From assembly GCF_019393635.1 (NCBI RefSeq), contig NC_057863.1, positions 625,265,291 to 625,329,290 on the forward strand: a DNA stretch of 64,000 bases, in the 5' to 3' direction. Below, piece by piece: positions 32,455 to 43,499 of the stretch (the first letter of the stretch is position 1; every line of letters begins with the position of its first letter). The position numbers and the translations under genes were made by a program. Origin of the DNA: Dromiciops gliroides. Taxonomy: Eukaryota > Chordata > Mammalia > Microbiotheria > Microbiotheriidae. Below the pieces are notes generated by a model. That model saw only the letters and a list, made by a program, of their open reading frames with translations, was not told where the DNA came from and did no database searches.

Positions 32455-33090
32455 AGAAACAGCTTCACAGAATCCACGCTAAGACCTCCTGCACATTTGA
32501 TGGTCTAATTGCTCCATAGGAAACAGTTATGAATTCAGAGACGTGAACAATAATATTAACATGAATACTTGGAAGGCAGACTATTCTGATGAGAAGTAGG
32601 TCACATCTCTGAATGCTTTGGAATTGTCCATTCTGGATTTATGGGTCAGTGAATCCGAGAGCCAAAGAGGCCCTTGGATTTTCGCAGTCTAGGTCCTAGA
32701 GCTGAAATCCCAGCTATGACATACCCCAAAGGTGGTCATTGGCCATACCCTTGGACACTTTCTGCATTGGGAGACTGCACTTACTCTGCCGGTCTATTTC
32801 ACTGTTGGATAGGCCTTATTGTTAAAAAGAGCCAAAGTTTATCTCTCTATAACACTTCCCTTCCTCTCCATGAGTCCTGTTGCTTCTCTATTCAGTCAAA
32901 TGGAACAATTCTAATCCCACTTTTGCATGCCAGCCCATGATACATGTCAAGAAAACTTGTATGTTACTTAGCAGCATGTGGTAGTGGACAGAAGGCTGTA
33001 CCTGTCAGATTCTTGGGTTCTAAACCTTTCTGTGATACATATTATTTGAAAAACCAGGGCAAAGTCACTTAACCTCAATTTCTTCTTGTC
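32455..33090. other. Intergenic, nothing recognised
   Basis: Possible MIR trace near 32985-33085, too weak to call. Confidence 0.45.
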
Positions 33091-33094
33091 AAGT

Positions 33095-33480
33095 TGTTTA
33101 TCCTTCATTTTGGAAGAGCACCAATGATGTCACAGGGTGACATCTTGACTTGCGTGTGAACTGGATTTAAGTGAGACAGAGTTGCACAAAGTCATCGGCC
33201 TCTATCTCTCTTTCTGAGCCATCAAAGTGCAAAGGCAGGACAAAAGTCAGGACAAAGGCCTGGGGTGCAGTGGGTGACCTTGGTGTCTTCCATGTCTGAC
33301 CAAGTTCTAAGTGCTTCACAGTGTCTGCTTCTGCTGTCTTCATGACTGTTTGAACAAATTACTCTCATCTCTTCATTCCACCAGGGAAAGTCTTCACATG
33401 CTTTGGGTAGGCATTTACCTAACTCATCAATGGGTTTGGGACTTGCCTGTTACCTTCAACCCGATGCAGCAGTCTGCTAG
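33095..33480 (-). mobile_element. RTE-type LINE 3' end (minus)
   Basis: CCTTCATTTTGGAAGAGCACC near the left edge is the reverse complement of the tail that ends the copies at 33800 and 48040. The rest is unassigned sequence typical of that element's 3' part. Confidence 0.5.
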
Positions 33481-33489
33481 GAAGATTTC

Positions 33490-33594
33490 ACCAGATACTT
33501 ACTAGCTGTGTGACCTTGGGCAAGTCACTTAACCCCAATTACCTCAAACATCTGGGGCCATCTCCAGTTGTCCTGATATCTATATCTATATCTA

Positions 33595-33671
<77 letters not shown>

Positions 33672-33835
33672 TGCCACTGGACCCAGATGACTCTGGAGGA
33701 GAGAGTGAGGTTGGTGACCTTGCACAGCCCTCCCTTTCTTAAATCTAAATCACTGCAAGTCGTGATAGTACTGCAAGTCGTGAAAGTACTCTAGTGTTGT
33801 GGTCCTCTTTGAGAATGAAGGACAAGCAACAACTA
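33490..33835 (+). mobile_element. SINE with RTE-type tail and TATC repeat
   Basis: SINE centre (ACTTACTAGCTGTGTGACC), then GGCCATCTCCAGTTGTCC, a TATC run, CCACTGGACCCAGATGACTC, TGGTCCTCTTTGAGAATGAA and GGACAAGCAACAAC. Same architecture as 47720-48068. Confidence 0.75.
33579..33672. repeat. TATC microsatellite
   Basis: Over 20 TATC units inside the SINE/RTE composite. Confidence 0.95.
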
Positions 33836-34070
33836 CCAGGGCTGATGCACAAGCTACAGCTTCTTGGAGAAATTGGTGAGAGCTGGATAACAGATGAAAA
33901 ACTAAGGTGGATGAGCAGCCCTGAAAAGGACCAGCAAGTCCTCTCACCAGAGCTGCTAGTTCTCCCCATATAGCCCAGTCTCCCCTTGTAGCAATTACTT
34001 CTCTGGATTAGTGTGAGGCTCTTATGAGATACACACTTTCAGGCAACTGATTGATCAGAAGTCCTTAATC

Positions 34071-34073
<3 letters not shown>

Positions 34074-34109
<36 letters not shown>
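34074..34109. repeat. GT microsatellite
   Basis: About 17 GT units. Confidence 0.95.
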
Positions 34110-34110
<1 letters not shown>

Positions 34111-34221
34111 CTCTGGCTCTCTGGTGAATACAGTCCCCTTCTCAGGTTAATATATATATTTTTTAATTTATAATCGAGGGAAATGCTAATTTTCAATGAG
34201 AGGTGGTTGTTGTTCTTGTTG

Positions 34222-34482
34222 CTGCCTCTAGATGGCACAGTAAATAGAATGCCAGGCCTGGAGTCAGGGAGACTCATCTTGAGTTCAAATCATACTGAGT
34301 TCAAATACAGTCTCAGACATTTACTAGCTGTGCTATCCTAGGCAAGTCTGTTATCCCCATTTGCCTCAGTTTCCTCTCCTGTCAAATGAGCTGGAGAAGG
34401 CAATGGGAAACCAATCCAGTATCTCTGCCAAGAAAACCCCAAATGGGGTCACAAAGAATCAGACACCAATGAACAACAACAG
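34222..34482 (+). mobile_element. MAR1-type SINE
   Basis: CTAGATGGCACAGTAAATAG head with an internal duplication of GAGTTCAAAT, and AGAATCAGACACCAATGAAC tail. Confidence 0.83.
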
Positions 34483-34624
34483 ATTAAGAACCCCTGTGAT
34501 AGATAAATGTCAGAGTTTTGTTTGTTTTTACCAGACTGGTGAGTTCATCAGTATAGGGAGTTTCCTCTCTACCCATCCTGATTAACACCTTCTCTGAAAC
34601 TTATGGTCAAAGATTTTTCTGAGG

Positions 34625-34742
34625 GCACCAAGAGGTAGGGACTTGCCAAGGTTCACATACTTAGCAAGTAACAAAGGTAGGACTTGAATCCAGGACTTCC
34701 TGAATCCAAGACCAGCCTTCTCTCCACTAAACCACACTGCCT
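34625..34742 (-). mobile_element. MIR fragment
   Basis: GGACTTGCCAAGGTTCACA, GACTTGAATCCAGGACTTCC, AAACCACACTGCC. Confidence 0.65.
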
Positions 34743-35159
34743 TTCCTGTTATTGTTATGGGTTATTATTATTACTGCCACCCACCCCCAGTTCCTAATGC
34801 TAGTGTGGCATGCTTTCCAGTCCCTTTCCCATCTTGTTCATCTTGTTCTCCCTCTAGCTTGTCAATGTTCTTTCTAAAATGCACTCCAGATGTGGAGGCT
34901 GGAAAGCTGTCTGTCAATGAGTACAATCAGCCCCGTGCTTCTGTTAATGCAACCTTTATTGGCATTAGATCTTTTGGCTGCAAGGTCTTTTTCACGGGAA
35001 CTGATGTCTAATCACGTTTCCACTCCACCTCCTGTATGCTCTTGCAGTGGAATCTTTGGACCCATTTATCCCTACTAAACTTCATCCTGTTAAATTCGCC
35101 CCAGCTTTCCCGTTTGTCTCCCCAGCTCCCAATTCTACATCCATCATAGCTATTACTCC

Positions 35160-35325
35160 CAATTTATCCTGTAGACAGCTTGCTTGTACATAGCTGTTTG
35201 CATGTGGTCTCTCCCATTAGTTTGTGAGCTCCTTCGGGGCAGGGACTGTCTTTTGCCTTTCTTTGAATCTTCAGCTATTGCCTGGTATACAGTACGAGCT
35301 TAATAAATGCTTCTGACTTGACTTG
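35160..35325 (+). mobile_element. L2 LINE 3' end
   Basis: TCTCCCATTAGTTTGTGAGC, GGGGCAGGGACTGTCTTTTG, ACGAGCTTAATAAATGCTTC. Confidence 0.88.
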
Positions 35326-35937
35326 AGCTATTCTCTCCTCCCCCTTCTCTCTCCCCCAGCTCCAGGACTAGTCGAACAAGTTCAAACTGGCTTTCTGGGC
35401 CCTTCCTGGTTTGGCTTTCTCCTGCTTTGAAATATAATTCTGTGCGTAGGAGAGGACATTAGTTTTACGGGATCACAGTGGCCCCAGGACCCGTGGTGAT
35501 CAGCAGGCTCCATCCCCAGAAACTCCTTCTCCGGACCTGCCCCTGACACGCCCCCATCCCCGCCCACTTGGTGCCTCCCCAGGGTACTCCCGGCCACTTC
35601 CCCAACCTCCACCAAGCTCTCCGCTATGCCCCGCCCTATCCCCGTCCAGACCCCACCCCCGAGTCTCAGGCCACTCCCCCTACTGGAGAAAGCGCCTGCT
35701 CCCTCCTAGTCCCCGCCCCTTTCCCCCATCCTGGCCCCGCCCTCCCAGCTGCAGACGTCTCCCCCCCCCCCCCTCCCTCTGCGGCCCCGCCTCTTTCCCG
35801 TTCAGGTTCCTCCCCCTCCGGTGGAAGCTCCGGTTCTCTTCGCGGCCCCGCCCCTCGAGGCTGTCCAATCCCCGCCTCTGAAGCCTCCTGGTCCCTCCCC
35901 TCGGCCGGCGCGCCCTCCTCTCCACAGGCGGGCGTTG

Positions 35938-35960
35938 CCGCCGCCGCCGCCGCCGCCGCT
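35938..35960. repeat. GCC trinucleotide repeat
   Basis: Seven or so CCG/GCC units in the CpG island. Further CTG and CCG clusters occur at 36110-36170. Confidence 0.85.
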
Positions 35961-36059
35961 GCAGCCACCCGCGCCGCGGCCTGTGCGGGGCCGAGGCCGC
36001 CCTTGGTCCGGTCCCACCCCCGGCGGCCTGGCGCCTCCCTCGCGCCCTCCCCGCCGCGG

Positions 36060-36249
36060 TGACTCACGGAGCGGGAGGCGGAGGCTACGCTGAGGCGGAG
36101 GCGGCCCGGCTGCTGCTGCTCCTGCTGCTCCCGCTGCCGCCGCTGCCGCCACCACCGCCGCTGCCGCCGAGCCGAGCGAGCCGAGCCAGAGCGTGCCCCG
36201 GAGCAAGCTGGGCCCGCAGCCCCGCGCTCCGGCCCCGGGGCTGGCCCAG
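36060..36249 (+). other. CTNNBIP1: Candidate CTNNBIP1 exon 1 (5'UTR)
   Basis: The GC-rich segment ends GGGGCTGGCCCAG followed by GTAAGC at 36250, a strong donor. It contains no ATG, as expected for a non-coding first exon. The left edge is a guess, placed after the GC-box cluster. CTNNBIP1 encodes ICAT, an 81-residue inhibitor that binds beta-catenin and blocks TCF/LEF. Its start codon lies in a later exon, outside this window. Confidence 0.5.
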
Positions 36250-36409
36250 GTAAGCGGCGCGCGCTGGGCGGGCGGCCGGGCCCGGTGGGGAGCCGCCGGC
36301 TCTTTGTCTCCCGGGGAGGGGCGGCGAGGAGGCGACCCCCCCCTCCCCCGCCCCCCGGCCGGAGCCAAACGAGAGCCGGCTGCACTGATGGGCGCCTTAT
36401 CCCCTCCCC

Positions 36410-36920
36410 CCTGCACACCCCCAGCCTGACCAGCCCCCCTCTTCCCCAGGCTCTGCCCCCTCCACCCCGTGTGCACACCCCCAGCCTCTGTCCTTCCCTC
36501 CCCTCCCCCACACCGTGCACACCCCGAATCTGAGGTACCTTCCTCCCGTAGCTTCTGTCCCCTCCCCCTCCCCGTCCACACCCCCAATCTGACAGGGGCC
36601 CCTCCTCCCCAGTCTCTCACTGCACACCTCCATCCTCACCAGGTCCCCACTCCAACCTCTGTCCCATACCTTCACCCACCCTCCTACACACACCCAGATC
36701 TAACGAGGCCCCCTCCTTCTATAGCCTCTGGCCCCTCCCCCTTCACACCCCCACTCTGACCGACTGGGGCAAACAGGGACCCTCCTCCCCAAGCCCAGGC
36801 TTCCAGGGGCTACCCCCCAACCCATTCTGAACAGGCTGGGCCAGGCAGGCTCCTTCCTCCCCTAGCCCGGTGCTCCAGGACCGCCTCCCCTTTCTGCACA
36901 CCCCCATCCTGACCTGGCCA
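36410..36920. repeat. Degenerate C-rich tandem repeat
   Basis: The landmark CACACCCC/CACACC recurs at 36414, 36474, 36518, 36577, 36623, 36689, 36744 and 36897. It is usually followed by (A)TCTGAC and CCCCTCC...CCCCAG. Spacings are 60, 44, 59, 46, 66, 55 and 153 bp. Units are imperfect. It lies just inside presumed intron 1. Confidence 0.6.
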
Positions 36921-36959
36921 GGCAGACAGGCCACTTTTCTCCCAGCCTGGAATTCTGGG

Positions 36960-36974
36960 CCCCCCCCCCCCCCC
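36960..36974. repeat. Poly-C run
   Basis: About 15 C in a row. Confidence 0.95.
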
Positions 36975-36979
36975 ATCTG

Positions 36980-38890
36980 GCTTTGACAGACAGAGTCACT
37001 TTTCCCCAGACTTCCCCACCAAGCCATCCTAGGAACTCCAATGCCCCCTTGTCTGCCCCTGCCCCTCCTCCCCTTGGCCAGACCTCAAAGGGGCACCCTT
37101 AGCCACTGCCTCTCTCCCTGTTCTTCATCCATCCACTCATCCTGGCTTAGCCTGGACAGACTTGTGTCCTTCCCTTCAATGTCCCTTCTGACCCCAGAGT
37201 CTGCAGCCAAGGTCTCCACTCTCATCTTCCTGAGTCCCTGTCTACCCCTAGTAGCCCCCAGATCACCTGAATCTGCTCCTCCACCCCAGAAAAAATACAG
37301 ACTTCCATTGTCTCCCACTTAGCAGAACAGATTTGTCCCTTTGCACCCTCACTGTACCGCTCCCCACCAAGTCCTCTGCACCCTCACTCGATACACATAC
37401 CAGCCTGAGGTGTTCAGATAGAAGTCTCCCCTACTTTTCCCTTCTTTCAACCCCATCCCCCATCAGGAGTCTCTGTGCCCTCTCCCTCCCCCCTCTAGCA
37501 TACCTTGGGGCTGACCTGGACAGACTTCTCTCCCTACTCACTGACCCCCAGGACTTTGGACCAGTTCTCTAGGTTCCCTGAGTACCCTTCTGTCCCTACT
37601 CCTAGCACACACATAAGTGCCCCACCGCAGTCACATCCAGTCCCATTTGACCCCAACCTCTTCCACTGAGTCAGCTTCGGTCCTAACCCTTCCCACCCCC
37701 AGCATTCTCCCTTTTCAGCTCTCTGATCACCCCTGCTTAATAATACTCTACACACTTCTGACCCTGGGCCTGGCTAGGATCCCCTTGTCCTCATCTCAAC
37801 CCTTCCCTCTCCTGGTGCCTAGAGGCAACTGTCCCTGAGGCCCATCACATTCCCCTATTCAGCCTGGACCCCTCCCCCCTCCTGGCCACCCCCACAGTGA
37901 GCATCCCTGCAGTAGCCAGCCCTGCAGCCCAGAGAGGTCACACAGAGACCCAGGGTGGCTTTTCTGCCAGCACTCTTCTCTCCCACTGGACTCCCTGACC
38001 CCATCCACCCCAGCACAGTGTCCAGGCTCCCTGCTCTCTTGACACCCATCTCTGTTCATTTGCACCTGGTTCCCCTGCTACCCTTTCTCCCCTCCCCAAA
38101 CTCTTTGTAACTCCTAAAAATAACCCTGGTTCACCTTCCTGCCTTCTGCCTGTCTCCCTGCCTTCCCAGCCCCACCCCCCCAGTCTCCCACGTTGGCTTT
38201 TGATAAATCCCTTCATGCATCTCTTCTGTCACCCAACTTCAGTCTCCCAGGAGAGGGGCCCGTTTAAGGCAGGCTCTTCACCTGCCTGGCTCGAGGTGAC
38301 AGCAAAATTCACCTCTCCAGCTGGTTCCCCACTAGCTCCTTACTGTCTTTCTCCTTGGACCTAGTAAAGGCCAGAGGCCTGTGGAGGTCTGGGAGCTGGA
38401 GCTGTGTTGGGCCTTGCTTCCTCCCCTCCGGTTCTCCCTGTCTAGCTTAGACCGAACTTGTCTGAGCAGTGCCTGCTGCTTAGTGCGAGGCTGCCAACTT
38501 GGCTCTCCAGCGGGCGGTTTGGGGACTCCCCTCCCTGGCAGCAAATGAGAAGCGTTATTAGCCCTGAGCTGGGAGGCAGCACCTCCCATCTGAAGTTCCC
38601 GGTGCCTCTTGGGTGTTAATTACTTTAGCTGGTGTCCTTCCTGAGGCATGGATGGGGCGTGTGCCTGCAGTCTCCCACTAGAAAAATGGAGGTAGGGGAA
38701 GAGCCCCTTTTGAGGGGCCCCTGGCCCATGGGGCTTGGGCAGGCCTGCCTGCCTGCTGGCTGCTCAGGCCTAGTTCCCTTTGTTAGCTTTTTGGGTTCCA
38801 GCGCCTGGCATTTAAAGCCTCAGTCATATTGACCTTTTGTGCTATAAAGCAGCCAATGAAATCAGCCATGTTTGACGCAGAGCAGTGCTC
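36980..38890 (+). other. Presumed CTNNBIP1 intron 1, pyrimidine-rich
   Basis: C/T-rich on the plus strand until about 38.2 kb. No repeat family or exon recognised. ORFs reflect composition. Confidence 0.5.
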
Positions 38891-38894
38891 TGCA

Positions 38895-39075
38895 CATAGT
38901 AGGTTCTTAATGCATGAGGCAGGCAGGAGGGCTCAATGAAAAGCGTACTGGCTCTGGAGTCAGGACCTGCCTCTGCTACTGCCTGTGTGACCTTGCACAA
39001 GGCACTTTAGCCTTCCCGGGCCTCAGTTTCCTCTGGTGTAAAATGACAGGTTTGGATTGATGACATTTGATCTGT
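38895..39075 (+). mobile_element. MIR
   Basis: TGGCTCTGGAGTCAGGACC, TGTGTGACCTTGCACAAGG, GGGCCTCAGTTTCCTCTGG. Confidence 0.8.
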
Positions 39076-39119
39076 CTGTGATCCTGCATCTGAATTTGAA
39101 GTTCCCAGGCTTTGTTCTG

Positions 39120-39390
39120 CTTGGGCAGCAGTGAGCTGGGAATGGGGGTCCCAAGGAGTCAGGGAGGCAGATTTCACCTCCATGTCAAGAACAAACTTCC
39201 TAACAACTAGAGAGATCCCAAAGTGGAACTCATTGCCTCAAGTAACACCGAGTTCCTGTCCCTGGAGACCTTCCAGCAGCAGCTCAATGGCTCCCTTTTC
39301 AGGGATGTTGCAAATGGGATCCTGCTTAGGTATGGATTAGAATGCATGACCCCTGAAATCCCTTCCAGCTCTGAGGTCCCTGAGTCATGA
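39120..39390 (+). mobile_element. L3/CR1 LINE 3' end
   Basis: AACAAACTTCCTAACAACTA, CCCAAAGTGGAACTCATTGC, CCTGGAGACCTTCCAGCAG, CAGGGATGTTGCAAATGGGA, CCCTTCCAGCTCTGAGGTCC match CR1-clade tails in order. Confidence 0.78.
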
Positions 39391-39432
39391 ATGGTGCAAA
39401 TTGTTCTTGGTGTGTCTAGCCCAGAGACTTTT

Positions 39433-39574
39433 TATTTGCAGGGCAGTGAGAGTCAAGTGCCCTGCCCAGGGTCACACAGCTAGTATATATGTCAAGTGTC
39501 TGAGGCCAGATTTGAACTCAGGTCCTCCTGAATCCCTGGCTGGTGCTCTATCCACTGTGTCACCTAGCTGCCCC
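39433..39574 (-). mobile_element. tRNA-derived marsupial SINE
   Basis: Minus copy with a perfect 17-bp duplication CTAGCCCAGAGACTTTT at 39416-39432 and 39575-39591. Confidence 0.95.
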
Positions 39575-39939
39575 CTAGCCCAGAGACTTTTGAATGGGAA
39601 TCATTTGAGGTCATCTCAGCAGCCCTCCAGGTCTGAGCTAACTTGCCCAGGGTCATACAGGAAGACCAGGACAGGGCCAGATTCATGCCCACGTCCCCTG
39701 GGACTGCATTTTCGATGTGCAGTCAGTGGTCCTTAAGAAAAGGCCCCTCCACAGGAAGTAAGGGTTAGGGGTCTATCGGAGTGGGCAGAACAGTCAATGA
39801 AGACACCCTTTGGGGAAGAGAGCCTCACTGAGGAAAGAAGGAGGCTCTGGGGCACTAGCCATTGTAACCTCGGTTTTGTCTCTGAGACAGGAGAGGTTTT
39901 AAGTGGTTTTGGTGGAACTCGTGACCGCAGAATCCTAAG

Positions 39940-40085
39940 ATAAAACTAGAAGGGGCCTTAGAGGACAGGTGAGAATGCTGAGGTCCAAAGGGATTGTGAC
40001 TTGCTCAGGGCTACACAGCATCAGGATTTGAGTCTAGGTCTTCCTGACTCCAGCTTTGTCGCTCCATCCTCAACACTGCGATTCC
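39940..40085 (-). mobile_element. MIR
   Basis: AAACTAGAAGGGGCCTTAGA, TGAGGTCCAAAGGGATTGTG, GAGTCTAGGTCTTCCTGACT. Confidence 0.72.
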
Positions 40086-40089
40086 TCCA

Positions 40090-42220
40090 GTATTTTAAAC
40101 ACGTTTCTGGTGGGATCGGAGCTTGTATCTTGTGATGGCGTCTTTTCCTGGGCCTCTTCACTTATAGCGCCCTTCTCTTGGAAGGCTAATCTGGCAGTGG
40201 GATAAGCGCTTTGAGAATATTTGAGAATGGAGCTGGACAGAGTGAGCTAGGAAGTGTTCTCATGGTCAGGTCATGAGATGGTGGGTGGAAACATTTGAGT
40301 GGGAATGAACTATTACCCAGTATGAAACTGAAAGAATAACTAAGACCACCTCTTCCCTACCTATTTTACCAGCAGATGAATAAGGCCCAGTTAGGAGGTA
40401 TTAAAAGAGTGGGTGGAGGGAGCCATCTTTGGCCCAAGAAAGCTACTCAAGACCACCCGGTGACCAGGGTCTTTTCTGCTCTGCCTTGTGCTAATCACAA
40501 CTCATTGGCAGACCAGCTAGCTCTCTCTTGGGATCTGGGCCGGGAGATGTGGGAGCTTTTAGTAAGGTTTGCTAGAGGTAGAGAGGCCAATGAAGAACGC
40601 ATTTGGCGTCTGCAAGCTCATTGTGGTTTGCTTTCTTACCACCACTAAGTTTTCAGCTTTTGCTTGGCCCCTGCACCAAGGCCCGTGAAACACTAAGACC
40701 CAGCTGTCTCCTCCTCTTTGCTTGTCAATGGATGATGATGTAGAGACTTACCCTCTTCACTTTTCTCTGACATTCCATTGATCTTCCAGTTTTGCTGTTG
40801 ATCTCCATCTGTATACTTCTGGGGTGGGTGCGAGTGGAGAGGGCAGAAAGGGAGAAGGACTCTCTCAGCGTCAAGTCCTCTACAGAGAGGTAGCTGCTCT
40901 GTCACCCTGAGCATTTCCTGTTTGATTACCTCCCTATGCAGAAGCAGTTCTGCCACGAAGAAACATTTTCCTTTGGTCAAGGGTGGATAGAGATGGAAAA
41001 CTCAGCCGCCGCCCCCCCCCCCCCCCCCATGACATTTCAAGTCTGGAAGCTCCACTTCTTAGGAAGCCCTTAGATGGTCCAGGCGACCAGATTGTGATGC
41101 AGAAAAATTAGGCTTTGCCTCCTGATGAGTGGCCTCCTAGTAATTGTTTCTCTTACCTTTGGAGAGCCAGGGGAGTGAGTGAGTTAGGGTCATAGATCAT
41201 AGTTCACTTTTGTAGCAGATCCTAGCTTTAGAGCTGGAAAAGGAACTTGAAGGTTGTGTAGTTTCACTCCCTCATTCTGTGGATGAGGAATGAGGATTTG
41301 AACCCAGTTCCTCTGACTCCAGAGCCATGTTGTAAAAGTCACTTTCAGCATCCTGGACCTTTCGTTGGCAACATCCAAAATGCATTTTAGTTGGGAGTCA
41401 CCTATAGCAAGGGAAAACAAGACGGAAATGAGATGGATGCGATGATGGAGGTACCTTAGTGTTGCCTGGATTTTGCTGTGGTTGAGTTACTCTGGGTTAG
41501 TTTATTTATTTTGTTCTTGTCTTTTAACTTGTCTAATCTTGGACTCAACCTTTCTTGGCCTCACTTTCCTCCATCCATGCATGGAATAATAATACTTTTT
41601 ACTTTCATAACTCCCAGGGGCATTATGTTGTTGAGCTCCACTGCTTTTTGAAACTCTTCTTATGAAAGGGGCGGGTGAGTAGCAAGTGTTGTATATATAT
41701 TGTTATTAATAATTTATTGTGCTCTGATGGCATAATCATCACTGAGGGAAAAGGATAATCCCTAAGAGAAATTAAGAGACTATTATAGGTGGAGATGGAA
41801 GGAATAGATGGTTCTAATTAGTTTTCACCTTCCAAATAATTTCAAGGAGTAAGAGTCCTGGGTGTTTTCCTTTCCTTTTCATTTTTCTGCTCTTTGTACC
41901 ACTGTCCCTCCCTTACAGTTCTCCCTTCTGCCCTTTAGAACCTTCTCTATAGCAAAGAATAATGCATAAGTGAAAGAAGCCTATATCACATTGGACCCCA
42001 TTTACAACAGTCCACGCCTGTGGTCCATCCTTCTTCTGAAAGGGGAAAAACCTGGTTTCTTTTCTGTTCCCTGGGACCTGATGAAACATTGTATGTTATC
42101 AGAATGAGGCTGTTTTTAGGGCTGGGTTCATTTGTATTATGGCAATGATTCTGTATGTTCTCTTTCTTTCCTGTAAGTGAGTTTACACAGGCTTCCTCTG
42201 GGGGTGTTTTTCTTCCTTCA
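40090..42220 (+). other. Presumed intron, mostly unassigned
   Basis: Holds a 17-base C run (41012-41028) and a reverse MIR trace at about 41220-41330. Otherwise no feature. Confidence 0.45.
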
Positions 42221-42224
42221 CCCT

Positions 42225-42332
42225 GCACAGTTCTGTGGCACAGCCCTCCCTCCCTTAAATCGAATTCAGTGCAAGTCATGACATCACCTGATGTCCTTAG
42301 GGAACAGAGGACACACAATAACAACGAGCATA
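42225..42332 (+). mobile_element. RTE-type tail fragment
   Basis: CACAGCCCTCCCTCCCTTAA, TTCAGTGCAAGTCATGACAT and ACACAATAACAAC match the tail at 47975-48068. Confidence 0.7.
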
Positions 42333-42829
42333 GCATTGGAGTCATTAGGGGGCCAGTTGATAGAGCCAGGAGCATGACCGGGCCAGCTGAGTACCTGCAC
42401 TCTACTCCTGGCTGTGCTGTCTCACTGTCCCTCCCTGGCGGTGGCAGTGACAGCGGCAGCAGCAAATCCTCAAGGCCTGGTGAAATGATGGCCTGGGAGC
42501 AGGACACCTGGTCCTGCCACCGCCTCTCTCTTTGACAGATCACTCAGCTCTGTGGCATTAGTTTCCTCGTCTGTAAATCGAGAGGTTTTGACTAGGTGGT
42601 TTCTTAAGGAGTGTTCTGTGCTAACATGCCTGGATTCTGTGATTGAAGGAGCTGCCTTCTCAGATGCTAGGTGCACAAAAGGAGTGAGATACAGATATAA
42701 GCACTCACTGGCTTCAGGGAACTCACAGTCTAGGCAGGGCATCCTCTCTCTGACCTTCATGTCTACATTTTTTTTTCATCTATAAAGTAGAACAGTTTGT
42801 GAAGGAAAAACTGATGACCAGAATTCTAG

Positions 42830-42985
42830 GATCATTGAGGTTAGGCTGGAGCCCATCTCTTCCAACCTCCTTATTTACAGATGGGAAAACTGAGGCCTGC
42901 AGAGCCACCCTGACTTGCCCAAGGTCACAAGTGGGGCAGGACCAGGATTTGAATCTTTGGGGCCTGACACACCAGGCCATCATTT
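42830..42985 (-). mobile_element. MIR
   Basis: CTTATTTACAGATGGGAAAA, CTTGCCCAAGGTCACAAGTG, GGATTTGAATCTTTGGGGC. Confidence 0.75.
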
Positions 42986-43335
42986 GACACTAATGCAAGT
43001 GTTTAGTATTGGGGATAACAATCAGCCTAGCCCCTGGGGCGACCAGAATCCACAGCTAGGGAATGAGCTTCAGTGGTGGGATTTGACTCCACCTCTTGGG
43101 TAGAAAGGAATGGTCAGAATCCCAGGTTTCAAGCTCCGCCAGGTTTTCCTGAAGTATTCAGGAAGAGAGAGCCCAGGCAAAGAGGCTTATTCGAGTAATG
43201 GGAATGGAAGTAAAGAGTTAATAGGTTAAGCTGGTCAATTAATGAAGTGACTCAATTGTAGGTTCCTTGAGGGGAGGGACCCTGTCTTATTTCTCTTGGA
43301 GCTTCCCTCAGCCATAGTGTTGTGTATAGGTTCTT

Positions 43336-43483
43336 TTTTTTTTTTTTTTGCAGGGCAGTTGGGGGTTAAGTGACTTGCCCAGGGTCACACAGCTAGTAAG
43401 TGTCAAGTGTCTGAGGCCAGATTTGAACTCAAGAATTCCTGAATCCAGGGCCGGTGCTTTATCCACTGCGCCACCTAGCGCCC
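43336..43483 (-). mobile_element. tRNA-derived marsupial SINE
   Basis: Minus copy with a perfect 15-bp duplication TGTGTATAGGTTCTT at 43321-43335 and 43484-43498. Confidence 0.95.
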
Positions 43484-43499
43484 TGTGTATAGGTTCTTA

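Larger units (their letters stand above)
35520..36420 (+). promoter_or_regulatory. CTNNBIP1: CpG island promoter, probably CTNNBIP1
   Basis: Strongly CpG-rich, unlike the rest of the window. GC boxes (CCCCGCCC/CCCCGCCT types) recur at about 35559, 35630, 35717, 35733, 35783, 35843 and 35871, with a CCAAT box in GTCCAATCCC near 35864. No TATA box is seen before the presumed start. It is followed by a GC-rich transcribed segment with a donor at 36250. Assignment to CTNNBIP1 rests on order: in human CTNNBIP1 lies just beyond LZIC on the same strand. No coding exon confirms it. Confidence 0.7.

Noticed and set aside
33579..33672. Regular short repeats considered as a CRISPR-like array
   Set aside because: Pure TATC microsatellite without spacers, in a vertebrate genome. 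The other regular array at 36410 has degenerate units, not repeats with unique spacers.
35666..36620. Long minus-strand ORFs (272 and 284 codons) across the CpG island
   Set aside because: They are Gly/Arg/Ala/Gln-rich readings of GC-rich promoter DNA and trinucleotide repeats, with stop-poor composition in all frames. No conserved domain or splice context.
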